DNA of 64,000 nucleotides from the NCBI GenBank assembly GCA_019279435.1, contig JAAALK010000289.1, positions 91,233,023 to 91,297,022 on the forward strand, given 5' to 3'. Below, piece after piece: positions 10,825 to 21,899 of this stretch. A model generated the notes under the pieces. The model searched no databases. It had not been told where the DNA came from and worked only from the letters and a program-made list of their open reading frames with translations. Origin of the DNA: Zizania palustris. Its lineage: Eukaryota; Streptophyta; Magnoliopsida; Poales; Poaceae. A program made the translations under genes and the position numbers. How positions within the stretch are numbered: the first letter of the stretch is position 1; each line of letters starts with the position of its first letter.

Positions 10825-12874
10825 TGTTGGACCGGAAACGGCGACCAGAGGGGGGGTGAATGGGAGCGTTTAAAAATTCAGGCTAAAAACCAGCCTTCGG
10901 TTCTAGATCTGTCTTCTGCGGAACAGGCTTCGAACACAACCTTCGAAGGTCTGGTTCGGAGGTACTTCGACAGCTCCGAACACAGGCTTCGAAGGAGCAA
11001 AAGTTCGAAGCCAAGAAGACTTCGCTCTACTAACAACCCTCGAAAATCTACTCTGCTAAGTCAGTGCAGGCTCCGCACACAGGGTGCTTCGAGCAGGCTT
11101 CGCACTTCACCCTTCGCAAGAGTGGGCTACCCTCTGAGGACTTCGACCAAAGTACTTAGCGACAGCAACTGGTGCTGGGCTTCGTACACGAAGGTCTACA
11201 CGCACACAAACAGACTACGCTAAGGGCTTCAACACAGGAAGCAGAACGGGCCACGATTAGGGCTTCGCTAGTAACCAGCAAGGTCTCGCCTCCTGTTACA
11301 CAGAGCGAACGCACACTGACAAAACACACTTCGCACAAAAAACAACCTTCGCCTCAACAGGCTTTGGTGCACTACAACTAGCGAAGTATGTAATGCGAGC
11401 TCAAGCAAAAGCACAAAGAAGCAGGGCTTCGCCGCTTGAACAAGGAACACAAAAATATTTGAACTCTGGATGAATACAGCGAGGTATGTGGCTACAGGAG
11501 CTCAACAGTAAATGCTCAAAGTGTTAAATGTTACCTACCGAGCCTCCATATTTATAGCCCACAGTTCACCCAAAGGAAATGACTACACTACCCCTAGGGT
11601 TTACATTGATTTTGACTCTACAGAACTAAGGGGTACAAAAGGTAGTCCACCTTTATTCTGGAGGCTTCTCTGTCAGCTTTGCAGAGGGGACAGTGTCAGC
11701 CTTTTTACAGAACAGACAGTGTCAGCCTTTGCAGTCTTTGACCTTCTGGAATCCTCCCTTCGCACGCGAGGGTGCGGTAGCTTCGGTGAGAAGCCTGAAG
11801 CCAGATGGCCTTCGCTCCACCGAAGTCAGTCTCCGATACACTGACGGTTTTGATCCGAAGCCGTCAAAGCCCTTGGGCCTTCGCACCAACACCTCCGGAG
11901 TGGACCACCACGGCTTCGCAGCTACACCCAGCTCAAACTCCGTCAGTCCGTGTACCGAAGCCATGCAGGCCGAAGCACCTCAAGTCAACCATGCTCCGGA
12001 GCTAGTCCCGCTCCGATGCCTTCCTTACTCCGAAGCCCCACCTTCGGAGTACCACCCTTCGAAGTCCCTCCTTCGTCCAAGGCCTCCGCATGAAGCATTC
12101 CATGAGCACTTCGTCGCAGTGCCTCTCCCCGAGCACACTCCTTGACGAGCCTCACCCGGACCATGCCTTCGATGCGCCTCGACTTCTGAGACCTTCGTCG
12201 GGCACCTTCGAATGTCTCCCTCCGGAGCACACTTCAAACTCCTTGCCTCTGCAGAGGACTTGATCCATCCAACTCCGAAGTCACTCCATCTGGAGTACCT
12301 TCGAAGTGCCTCACCTCCGAGGACTTTGTCTCGGAGTACCTTCAGCCGGAGCCACGCTCCGCACTTTTTGCCTTCACCTGGCACGCCTCGACCCGAGGAC
12401 CGACCCGGACCACCTTCGCAGCCACCGTGACGGAGCTCCCCGCTCCCCTGGCATCAAGCCTCCCGTTTGACCCAGGTTCACCTGCTGCGAACCTTGTCCG
12501 TCGCGTCCAAAGTCCCTGCGCACCACAGACAAACAAACAAGTGTATCCAGTACTCCGGAGACCTCTCCGGGTTAGCAACCTCCGGTACACACTCCGGTGT
12601 ACCGCCCAAAGTACTGAAGCCATCGGTACGAACCCAGTCATCGTGTACTGTCGGACCCCTCCGACAGGCACACTCCGCTGCAACAGCTGCAGCAACCAAA
12701 CACCGAACACCCTTCGGTGAAACCACCTCCGAACACAGTTTGGAGGTACAACCTCCTCCGAACACCTTCGGAGGTACAACCTCCGAACCCCCTTCGGAGG
12801 TACCCTTCGAACAGAGGGAAAAAAGCCTGTCAATCACTCATCACAAAACACTGAAACCAACCCTTGGTTTCTCA
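10825..12874 (-). repeat. 3' LTR of copia A
   Basis: Minus strand TGAGAAACC...CCGGTCCAACA, 2050 bp, preceded in element sense by the tract AAGGGGGAGAT. U3 is 12874 to about 11558. It is GC-rich and crowded with CTTCGAAG/CTCCGAAG-like words and perfect short hairpins (12026-12801). R-U5 occupies about 11520-10825 and is also rich in TTCGAAG. ORFs predicted here on both strands are compositional. Confidence 0.92.
11548..11602 (-). promoter_or_regulatory. TATA box and telobox-like motif, copia A 3' LTR
   Basis: CTATAAATAT at 11557-11548 on the minus strand. Upstream in element sense is AAACCCTA (11602-11595). The equivalent TATA in the 5' LTR, the one that would drive the element, is 32715-32706. 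Confidence 0.55.
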
Positions 12875-14059
12875 ATCTCCCCCTTGATGAGTGCATTGAC
12901 AACCAAAACCAAGTTCAAGAGAATTTAAAAATGTTCAGCACACAAGTGACCATAAAAACTCAGAAAAGAGCCAAAACATGTCACTTGACAAAAGAATTTT
13001 CCTCCCCCTTTCTCACAAGATTGAAAAGCCCCTTTGGCAATAAAACTCCCCCTGAGTTAAATTGTCCCCCCTTTGGCAACAAAGAGCCTTTATGTCAAAT
13101 TTCTCCCCCTTTGGAAATTATGCCCCCTTGCGGCAGAGAACGTAGCAAGTCTCTTCGGAATTTCTCCCCCTTTGGCAATGCAAGCATCAAGGAGCATGAA
13201 AAAGATGCAAAGCTTTGAAATGAGCAAAATTGCAAAGACATATAAAGCAAAAATATGCCAACAGTAACACCAATGATCATGGGCTCAGCTCATATTAATT
13301 TTCTCTAAAAGCATGATGAAGCATGTGATTTGATCATTTTTTAAATAAAAGCATCACCACTTAGTCAAGGAAACTAGACAAGTAAGAGCAAGGACTGTGC
13401 AAAGCTAGTCAATTTCTACTCTAGACGGACAAGTCCAGTTCAAATGGAGCTTGAAAGGCAAACTTTGATAATCAATGAATTTTGTTGTTCTTTTCTTAGT
13501 GCCAGGGGTTATTTGTTTGTCCACCTTATACTTTCCAATCCGGCCAAGCCTAGGCATGAAAGCCATAAGAAGCTTAAGGCATAGATTTTGGCATACACTA
13601 CGCTATTCCAGTTCAGACCAATGTGCAATGGTAAGCAGTCTAGAATAGGGTAGTGCGACAAACAAACCCACCTGGATCTTTTAACTTAAAGCGTGCAAAT
13701 CATGGAATTTTTGATTTTAATCAAGTGAACCAATTGTTTGGTACTTTATGAATATCCATGAAAAATGAGAACAATTTTTTTTAAGTTGCAATTTTAGCAT
13801 CCAAAGAAATGTGTATTGCTATCAAGCAGATAAAAGATAGCTAAAGCAGTCCTGCCTAAACATGCTAGATTCAAGACTAAGCAGTGAGCACGATTTGATT
13901 TTGAAAATAAAACACCATGCACATGAATGTTCCAGATGAATTAACAAGAGCTGAGCTAACATGATTTCATGAATTATAAGCAGGCATATAAGTGCAAAAT
14001 ATGTAAATGCAATTTCAACACAATTAGACAAAGGCACATCCATCTAAAACAGCTCCCCC
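12875..14059 (-). other. 3' noncoding region of copia A
   Basis: 1.2 kb between the pol stop and the 3' LTR. The polypurine tract is 12875-12885. The stretch 12990-13190 holds repeated pyrimidine blocks of the CTCCCCCTTTGGCAA type, which are polypurine on the RNA strand. No convincing envelope-like ORF is visible. Confidence 0.65.
13501..13682 (-). other. Conserved 3' noncoding block (copia A copy)
   Basis: Aligns with 5747-5933, 45276-45462 and 60337-60524, although A belongs to a different LTR family and the flanking noncoding sequence is far less similar. The TGGATCTTTT edge, the GCAATGGTAAGCAGTC core and the GCCAGGGGTTATTTG edge (plus-strand sense) are kept. Confidence 0.6.
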
Positions 14060-17000
14060 TCACAAAATGCCGTAAGGGTGACAAATGCCAAGTTCCCCAC
14101 GCAAGTAAGCAAAACGAGAAGCATCGAGGGGTTTTGTAAAAATGTCGGCAAGCTGGTGTTGGGTATCAACATAATGAAGTTCGATATCACCCTTCTCATT
14201 GTGATCTCTGAGAAAATGATACCGCACATCAATGTGTTTGGTTCTAGAGTGATGAACTGGGTTGTTTGCAATACAAATAGCACTAGTGTTATCACAGAAA
14301 AGTGGAACACTCTTATATTCTAACCCGAAATCCCGCAAAGTGGAAACCATCCACAAAATCTGAGAGCAACAGCTAGCTGCAGCAACATATTCGGCCTCAG
14401 CCGTCGATTGTGCAACACTAGTCTGTTTGCGGGAAGACCAGCAAACCAGAGATGTACCCAGAAAATGACAAGTACCAGAGGTACTTTTCCTATCAATTCT
14501 ACACCTAGCAAAGTCCGCATCGGAATAACCTCGAAGACATAAAGATGAAGACGCTGAATACCATATGCCAAATTCAAGGGTATGTTTGAGATACCTTAAG
14601 ATGCGCTTTACCGCTTGGCGGTGCGAAGCTCGTGGTGAAGCCTGAAAACGAGCGCACAGACACACAGCGAAGTGTATATCCGACCTCGTAGCAGTCAAGG
14701 AGAGGAGGGAGTCGATCATGCTTTGGAACTCCTTCAGGTCTACGACTTCTCCATCTTCGTCAGGATCCAATGCTACAGATGTAGCCATTGGAGTGGCGAG
14801 GGGCTTCGCATCGGACATATCAAACTTCTTGAGCAGGTCCTTGGTGTACTTTGTCTGGTGGACGAAAGTACCTTGTTTGCTTTGCTTGATTTGCAAACCA
14901 AGGAAAAAGGTGAGTTCACCCATCATTGACATTTCAAACTCCCTGCTCATGGTATCTGCAAACTCGGCAACCAAAGCATGAGAAGAGCCACCAAAGATGA
15001 TATCATCCACATAAATCTGAACTAGGAGGAAATCTTTGCCATGCTTGAGAGTAAACAAAGTTTTATCAACAGAGCCCATCAAATACCCTCGCTCAAGCAG
15101 AAAAGACTTAAGTCTATCATACCAAGCCCGAGGGGCCTGCTTGAGTCCATAAAGAGCCTTATGAAGTTTAAGGACTTTATGTGGGTACTTGGGGTTTTCA
15201 AAACCAGGGGGTTGTTTTACATAAACATCTTCACCTATGAAGCCATTAAGAAAAGCACTTTTGACATCCATTTGATAGAGTTTGAATCCCCGGGATGTCG
15301 CAAAGGCAAGCAAAATCCTAATGGCCTCAAGGCGAGCAACAGGTGCAAAAGTTTCAGTAAAATCAATCCCTTCTAGTTGAGAAAAGCCCTGAGCTACAAG
15401 TCTAGCCTTGTTTCTAACTATAGTCCCATCCTCCCCTTGTTTATTTTTGAAAATCCATTTTGTTCCAATGAAATGAACATTTGGTGGAGGATCAACTAAA
15501 GTCCAGACTTGGTTTCTCTCAAAATTTTCAAGTTCCTCATGCATGGCATTGATCCAACTAGAATCAGAAAGTGCATGACTAACATCTAAGGGCTCGAAAG
15601 AAGCAACAAAAGCAGCATCTGTGAAATGGGCATGAGAACGTGTTACCCTTTGATCAAGCTCACCAATGATCTGCTCAGGAGGGTGCATCCTTTGAACATG
15701 ATGTGGAGCCTCGCGGCGGGATGCAGTCTCCCCCTCAACTTGTGCGTTGAAGTGGTCCAAGATGACCGATGTTGAGGTAGTCGCTTCGGGACCTCGTGCC
15801 GAAGTAGTTGAAGCGGGGTCAGCTTCAGGGGTTGATGTTGAGGGTAGTAGGGGTTCATCCTCGAATTCTCCGGGATCTTCTTCTTCGAATAAGGTCTGTT
15901 CCATGTCGTGTTCATTCGCCTGTTCAAAAGCAGAACTAACAGAGGGGGTTGACTCATCAAAAGTCACATCACAAGACTCGATGATAGTGTTAGTTTCCAA
16001 GTTATAAACACGATAAGAATGACCATGAGTAGTATAACCCAAAAAGATCCCGTCAGAAGATCGCGACTCAAATTTATCCAAGTTACCACGTTTTAGGATA
16101 AAGCAGCGACAGCCAAAAACTCGAAGATGAGTAACCTTGGGCTGTCTCCCAAAACGCAGCTCATAAGATCTTAAATTTAAAATTGAGCGCAAGAATATTC
16201 GGTTTGAGATGTAACAAGCAGTGTTCATGGCCTCAGCCCAGAATTTTCTAGGAGTCCTATGCTCATCAAGCATCGTCCTAGCCATCTCAACCAAGGTGCG
16301 GTTTTTCCTCTCAACAACACCATTCTGTTGAGGAACCCGCGGAGCAGAGAATTGATGTTCTATGCCATGCTCCATGCAAAAGTCAATAAAGAGACTGTTT
16401 TTGAACTCGGTGCCATTATCGCTTCGAATGAATTTTAATGCACCAGGGAGTTTAGTAAAAAGTCTCAAAGCCAAGCTCCGAAAGTGTGAAAACACTTCAT
16501 CCTTGCTAGCAAGAAAGAAGACCCAAGAGTAGCGAGAGAAATCGTCGACAATAACTAAAACATACCACTTGCCGCCTAAAGAACTAACCCGAGAAGGACC
16601 TACAGTGTCCATATGGAGAAGTTCTCCGGGTTGTTCAGTCATCACTGTGGTGACTGGCGAATGCGAAGCGGCAATCATTTTTCCATGTCGACAAGGAGTG
16701 CAAACTAAATTCTTCTCAAATTTGAGCTTGGGCAATCCTCGGATCAGGCCTAGGGCACTCAGACGAGCGAGCAACTCAAAGCTCATATGCCCTAGTCTCC
16801 TATGCCACTTCCAAAGCTCAGAAGTCGAATGTGCAACAAGACAATGAGAAGAACCAGACGACTCTGAAAAATCAGCTCCAAAAACTCTCCTAACCCTAAA
16901 GATCTTACACACCACAACTCCATCAGAATTGAGCACTTGCGAAGTATCGTGATGGAATCGCACTTCGAAGCCCTCATCTAGCAACTGAGATACAAACAGC

Positions 17001-17212
17001 AAATTGTATCCCAGGTTCTCAACCAAAGCAACATCTTTGAGAGTGAAGTTCGAGTTAATTCTTACCACACCTTTACCTTTCACTCTACTCCTTCGATTAT
17101 TTCCGAAGGTGATACGTTCCCTTTGCTTGGTTGTGGTGAGGCTGGAGAACCATGCTGCATCTCCGGTCATGTGGCGCGAACAACCGGAGTCCATGATCCA
17201 CGTGCCCTCCAA
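14060..17212 (-). CDS. Copia A pol polyprotein (PR-INT-RT-RH), intact
   Basis: 1050 codons without interruption. Domains in order: aspartic protease with DSG at residues 8-10 (WIMDSGCSRHM); GAG-pre-integrase zinc region (WHRRLGHMSFELL, then CTPCRHGK); integrase DDE core (LLHMDTVGPSR, SDNGTEFKNSLF, QQNGVVERKNRTLVEM); variable acidic linker; RT with KARLVAQGF, KSAFLNG, LKQAPRAWYDRL and YVDD at residues 734-737; RNase H with AEAEYVAAASCCSQ and CDNTSAI, ending with HQLADIFTKPLD. The length and order fit SIRE/Maximus copia elements. The frame is the same as that of upstream gag and separated from it by one UAG, so the first in-frame Met is probably not a true start. Key catalytic residues look intact. 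Confidence 0.93.
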   Translation of the reverse strand: MEGTWIMDSGCSRHMTGDAAWFSSLTTTKQRERITFGNNRRSRVKGKGVVRINSNFTLKDVALVENLGYNLLFVSQLLDEGFEVRFHHDTSQVLNSDGVVVCKIFRVRRVFGADFSESSGSSHCLVAHSTSELWKWHRRLGHMSFELLARLSALGLIRGLPKLKFEKNLVCTPCRHGKMIAASHSPVTTVMTEQPGELLHMDTVGPSRVSSLGGKWYVLVIVDDFSRYSWVFFLASKDEVFSHFRSLALRLFTKLPGALKFIRSDNGTEFKNSLFIDFCMEHGIEHQFSAPRVPQQNGVVERKNRTLVEMARTMLDEHRTPRKFWAEAMNTACYISNRIFLRSILNLRSYELRFGRQPKVTHLRVFGCRCFILKRGNLDKFESRSSDGIFLGYTTHGHSYRVYNLETNTIIESCDVTFDESTPSVSSAFEQANEHDMEQTLFEEEDPGEFEDEPLLPSTSTPEADPASTTSARGPEATTSTSVILDHFNAQVEGETASRREAPHHVQRMHPPEQIIGELDQRVTRSHAHFTDAAFVASFEPLDVSHALSDSSWINAMHEELENFERNQVWTLVDPPPNVHFIGTKWIFKNKQGEDGTIVRNKARLVAQGFSQLEGIDFTETFAPVARLEAIRILLAFATSRGFKLYQMDVKSAFLNGFIGEDVYVKQPPGFENPKYPHKVLKLHKALYGLKQAPRAWYDRLKSFLLERGYLMGSVDKTLFTLKHGKDFLLVQIYVDDIIFGGSSHALVAEFADTMSREFEMSMMGELTFFLGLQIKQSKQGTFVHQTKYTKDLLKKFDMSDAKPLATPMATSVALDPDEDGEVVDLKEFQSMIDSLLSLTATRSDIHFAVCLCARFQASPRASHRQAVKRILRYLKHTLEFGIWYSASSSLCLRGYSDADFARCRIDRKSTSGTCHFLGTSLVCWSSRKQTSVAQSTAEAEYVAAASCCSQILWMVSTLRDFGLEYKSVPLFCDNTSAICIANNPVHHSRTKHIDVRYHFLRDHNEKGDIELHYVDTQHQLADIFTKPLDASRFAYLRGELGICHPYGIL

Positions 17213-17227
17213 GCCTCGACCTGTCGC

Positions 17228-18559
17228 CTACACATGATAAGAATGTCTCGATCGCTCAGTGCTGGGGTGAGTGAAATAATGACGAGGCATCCAGCACTGA
17301 GTGACACGAGTAGCAGGCGCAGTAAAAGTAGATGGTCTACGCACATAATAATCAGAATGATGCAAAGTGCGAGGTCTATCTACATGATGTGAACGAACAA
17401 CATGTCGAGGTCTCCTACTCTGACGAGGTACAAATCTGCTAGCCCGAGGTCTACCACCATATGGAACATAGTGAAGACCTCGAGGAGCAACACCTCTCCG
17501 AGAAGCACGAGGAGCCTCAAAAGCAGGATGATAGTACATCTCAGACTCATGCATACCTAAAGATGGGTAATGCATGTCCTGGTAACTCATCGCCTGTGCG
17601 CGTCGCTCATCCTTGATGCGACGAAAACAGAACCCAACCAAATGACCCACCCGCTGACAGTAGGAACAGTGAAAAACTCTCCTGGGGGCACTCTCATGGG
17701 TCACAGGAGCAACTCTCACAGGCTCCTTGGGTTTCTTCTGTGTGATTTTCTTGGGAGGATTTTTCTTGACAGGAGGAGTGGTTTTCTTTGGTGGATGGGT
17801 AGGCTTTTTGGCTAATGGGGTGTCTAACAGAGCTCTCTCTTTCTCTAAGGTAGTGGGAGAGGTGAAAACAGTTTTGGACTTATTGTCTGAGGGTATCCTC
17901 TCAAAACCCAAACCTAGAGCTACCCCGGCTCTGTCAGCGCACAACTTGGTCTTGGCCAAGAGCAAATCCATCCTACCCTTTCCCTCAGTGCATTTTTTAC
18001 CACGGAAAGAAGGTATTCATTTTCTGACATGAGGTTTTCAGCTCGCTCTCTAACAGTGCCTAGCTGGTCCTTAAGGGTAATGCAAGTGTCACAAACAGGT
18101 TGCACATCCTTAGAACTACCGGCCCTCTCCAATCTAGCCTCTAAATCATGAACATGCTTATCACGTAAATTAATGCTATCGCGCAATAAAGAGCAGTTCA
18201 TGCAATCAATAACATCATGAGGTCTAGAATCCACCTCCAAAAGCTGCTTCTGTGCAGTCTCAAGCTCAGAAAGAGTTTGAGCATGAACAGAACGCAACTG
18301 AGCAAGCTCACTCATGACAACAGAACAAGACTCACATTCAGCATCATCAAATTTAGACTTAAGCATGGCATATTCAGTAGAAACATTTTCTAGCCTAAGT
18401 CTAAGGTCTTTTCTTTCTCTAGCGGCTTGTACAAGTAATCTATCCTGACCAAGCACTACTTCATTCAGCTCATCTAATTTAATTAGTAGCTGGTCAGATG
18501 ATAGGTTTACCTCAGATGAGTCAAGCTCATCGCCGTTGTGATCGCTGTCGGCCATGAAG
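17228..18559 (-). pseudogene. Copia A gag, C-terminal half
   Basis: Continues gag after the Tekay insertion. 18559 leftward is a coiled-coil segment (QLLIKLDELNEVVLGQDRLL onward). Near 17998-17993 the frame shifts by one base at a run of six A (element sense); beyond it the frame continues through a Lys/Pro-rich stretch, a second zinc knuckle (CSYCQRVGHLVGFC) and an Arg-rich tail ending with a UAG at about 17228. Pol follows in the same frame. With copia A otherwise well preserved, the shift is probably a one-base deletion or a sequence error in the homopolymer. Gag would assemble the particle and bind RNA. Confidence 0.8.
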
Positions 18560-18564
18560 CAAAG
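18560..18564. repeat. TSD CAAAG, left copy (Tekay element)
   Basis: CAAAG next to the LTR; the right copy is at 30792-30796. One copy plus the flanks rejoins copia A gag in frame. Confidence 0.93.
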
Positions 18565-21500
18565 TGTCGCGCCCCGATTTAATAAATCAGGACTTTATTG
18601 AAATTCCATAGAAAATCAATAAAACAAGACGTTCATCAAGCGACCACGTACAATACGGGCATTCATTCACGGTTCGTAGACCGCATTAATACAAAAGTGA
18701 ATGAAAGTGAAGAGAAACTAATAAAATCAAGGGTCCTAGATGAACGCCTCCTTCCAGTCTCGCCTTGACTGGGTCGCTACTCCAGACCTTCATCCTCCTC
18801 GTAATAGACGGGCTCTGATGGTGTAAGTCAACGGGGTGAGTACAGATGTACTCAGCAAGCCACCGAATGCAAATATAATGCAAGATAATAACAAGGGAGA
18901 TAGTGGCTAGTTTTGCGGAAGCAGCACATTTGTAAAGCATTAAATGTGAGCAATTTATTAGTACGGAAAAGTAAACATGTGAATGCATCATCATCTTCTA
19001 ACTCGAGGAGTACGTTTTACCTCCCCGCACAACAGTCCTTACATGCCATGAATAACTCATCCATTCAAACAATTGTAAACTAACTGCGAGTAGTCACACA
19101 ACCCGCCCTTGACCGTGGGCTCGGCTTTTCGAAAAGATTGAATTACTCTGATCAGAGATGTACCACTGTACCCACAAGGCACGCACTCATCACTTACACC
19201 CAAGTGTAACGCGATGACCCATTTCACGGGAACTCGTGCCAAAACCTTCCATATGGTCTTCCCCGACTCAACAGCACCCTCTTATAGGTTTCGTACCGTG
19301 TCTCGCCATGTCGAGTTTCCACAATACCCCCTCTTGAGCCATCGTCGGTACAAGGCGCCCTGAGGGCTAGCCCCTTGCCCCCTCCACTATGGTGCCGTGA
19401 GACGGAGTGTTCCACACTTCCAGTTAGGACTTACCCATTAGACTTGTGGTTGGTACGGAAGTGCTTTGCAACAGATCCCGCAGACCGGTCCTTATAGTGC
19501 CCCGGGTGTGACATACCAAAACCCGAGCTTGCACCCGGAACCCACCATACTTATAACATACCTAACTCCAACAGAGTCCAGAGACAAGAATAACGGGGTA
19601 TTTCATATACCAGAATTCATCTATTATACGACTCATTCTTTATATCCTATAGCAGTTGTGCCGGTACATTGGGCACTAGCTAATATATTATTTGTAGAGT
19701 GACAAGGAGTTGAGGCTCAATAAGCATGGCTTGGGTTTGCACACAAAGGAGGGGATCTAATATATAAGTGTAGGGCTTGATGTTTGACTAATGCAATATT
19801 TATCCTATGGGTTATAGCGATAATTTATTAAAACATGGGCTCAAATATGATCAACTGTTTCCACAGAGGTGGTCGATGACTTGCCTTGATCAGCAAAGGG
19901 TGAAGGAGGAACCTCGGGGAAGAACTCCTGCTCCTCGACGAACTCGTAGTCTTCTCGTTACGGAAAATAAATAATACATTCAATAAACAGATAAAATTCA
20001 CCAAATAAAAGAACATACATAGTTTGTGGGTGTTTTTATGTGAAGTAATATTTTAATATTCTGAGTTTTGTATAAAACAGTAAAGTTTAATATTTTAGGA
20101 TTTTTCCTAATTTATTTTCTGTATTATAATTTTAACCCTAAGGGATTTTTATTCATTTATTTATTAATAATATTTTGGGCAACAGAAACATACTTTTTTA
20201 TGGCATTAATGTGTAGAGAATAATATTCTGGTTCTAACAAAATTTGAATGGTGAAATTTGGAGTTAAAATGAGCAAGATATGAATTTTTGAAGTTTAAAC
20301 TATTTTCTGAATTTTATTTTAAAACCAGAAATGGGTTCTGGTCCACGGTGAACCAGGCTCACGGTGGACTGGCTACTGTGCGCGTGGACCGGTTGATCCA
20401 GAGCCGTCGGATCTGGATCTGGCGGTCAGGCGCGAGGCGGGAGGCGTAAGTGAAAATGGACGGTCCAGATTAAAACGTGCGAAGGGTTATGACGTGGACG
20501 CGCGAGATCGATCTAGTGTTTTAAGTCATGATCGATGGCCGCGATCGCCCCATACCCCTTTGACCAGATCCGAGGGCCTAGATTAAGTCCCGGAGGGATT
20601 TAATCCTAGCCCTCCGATCGTGATCGAGCGGCCGAGGCGCGATCCGGCACGGCACGGCGTAAGGGGCGTGTACCCCCCTTCGTCTCCGGCGACGGCGGGC
20701 TCGGGTGTGCCTGCGACGGCGGCGGCGAGGGCCTAGGAGCCTGGCTAACGGCCAAAATGGAATGCGGAGGAAAAGAGGGATCACGATGATACCTTCGGCG
20801 ACGATGATGGGGGCTTGGAGGTGACCGGCGGCGAGCGTAGACGACGGAGGACGTACGGGTGCTCGACGGCGACGGCGGTACGGCGGTGTCCACGGCCAAC
20901 AGAGGGGTGGACGAGGTGGGGTGGTCGACGACGGACCCGACGGTGGCGGCGGCTAGGGCGGCGGGGGTCCGAGACGACGGTGAAGGCTTGCCGGAGTTGA
21001 AGCAGGGGAGGAGCTCGTAAAATTGGCAGAGGCGCTCTGGAGGGCTAAGGCTTGGGCTACGGCGTTGTGGGGTGAGTGCGGTGACCAGAGGGGTTTTTAT
21101 AGGGGGTCGCCGGCGTCAGGATGGCAGGGAACCGAGGGGATCCCGAGAGCTCCGGCGATCCCTTACCAAAAGCTCCGGGTAGCTTTCCTAAAGCGTAAAA
21201 ACGCGTTGCTAGGGATGGAAAGGAGGCGGTGGCGACCAGGGAAGGCGATCGGAGGGAGATCCGAGGCGATCCGGTGGCCGGCGGCGAGTAGACAGAAGGA
21301 GATCGCTGGGGAAGGAAGGGGGCGATCCCCTTCCAACGGAGACGAAGCACCTGATAGGTGGGCTCCACCTGTCAGTGGGCGAACGGGAAAGGAAAGGGCC
21401 GACAGGCGGGACCGAGCGGTCAGTGGGCGAAGGCAAGCGCATGGGGGCTGACACGTGGGGCCAAGCGGGCGCGGGCGGGAGAGAGAGGCGGGGGAACGCG

Positions 21501-21857
21501 CCGACAGGCGGGTCCCACCGGTCAGTGGCTCATGGTTGGGCTGGGCCGGGCTGAGGGAGGTTTCGGGGTTGGGGCCCAATAAGCATTTTAATTCTTTTCC
21601 GATTTAAAATAATTCCAGGAATTCATTTATTTGTTTAAGAGTTGAACCACTGTTGATAAAAATTTGTAAAAATTCCTAAAATTATAGTTTGGTCTCTAGT
21701 TCATCTCATAAAATTTTCAAGTCCAGATTTTGAGTATTTCTCCCTGTTTGGCTTTATTTGGGTTCTTTTGTGAATTTCCCTTTTATAATTAATCCAAAAA
21801 TGATTTAAATAATACTTTTCTTTTTATTTTATTCCTTTTAATTTCTGGGGTGTTACA
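18565..21857 (-). repeat. 3' LTR of the Tekay element
   Basis: Minus strand TGTAACACCCC...CGGGGCGCGACA, 3293 bp. The promoter part is GC-rich (about 20580-21580), followed in element sense by an AT-rich transcribed part. A TATA-like CTATAAAAA lies at 21102-21094. The Arg/Pro-rich ORFs in the GC-rich part are compositional on both strands and not genes. Confidence 0.95.
21094..21102 (-). promoter_or_regulatory. TATA box, Tekay 3' LTR
   Basis: CTATAAAAA on the minus strand. The same box is in the 5' LTR at about 30028-30036. If used, the transcript would carry about 2.5 kb of R-U5. Confidence 0.5.
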
Positions 21858-21870
21858 ATCCTATCCCCCT
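21858..21870 (-). other. Polypurine tract, Tekay element
   Basis: The minus strand reads AAGGGGGATAGGAT immediately before the 3' LTR; priming site of plus-strand DNA synthesis. Confidence 0.75.
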
Positions 21871-21899
21871 TACAGAGAATCTCGTCCTCGAGATTCGGA

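Noticed and set aside
11512..12928. Plus- and minus-strand ORFs in the copia A LTRs (also 32670-33995)
   Set aside because: They are compositional ORFs of the CTTCGAAG-rich LTR, present in both copies, with stops moved by single substitutions.
20578..21582. Arg/Pro-rich ORFs on both strands
   Set aside because: They lie in the GC-rich promoter part of the Tekay LTR, occur in all frames, and repeat in the second LTR; no domain is visible.
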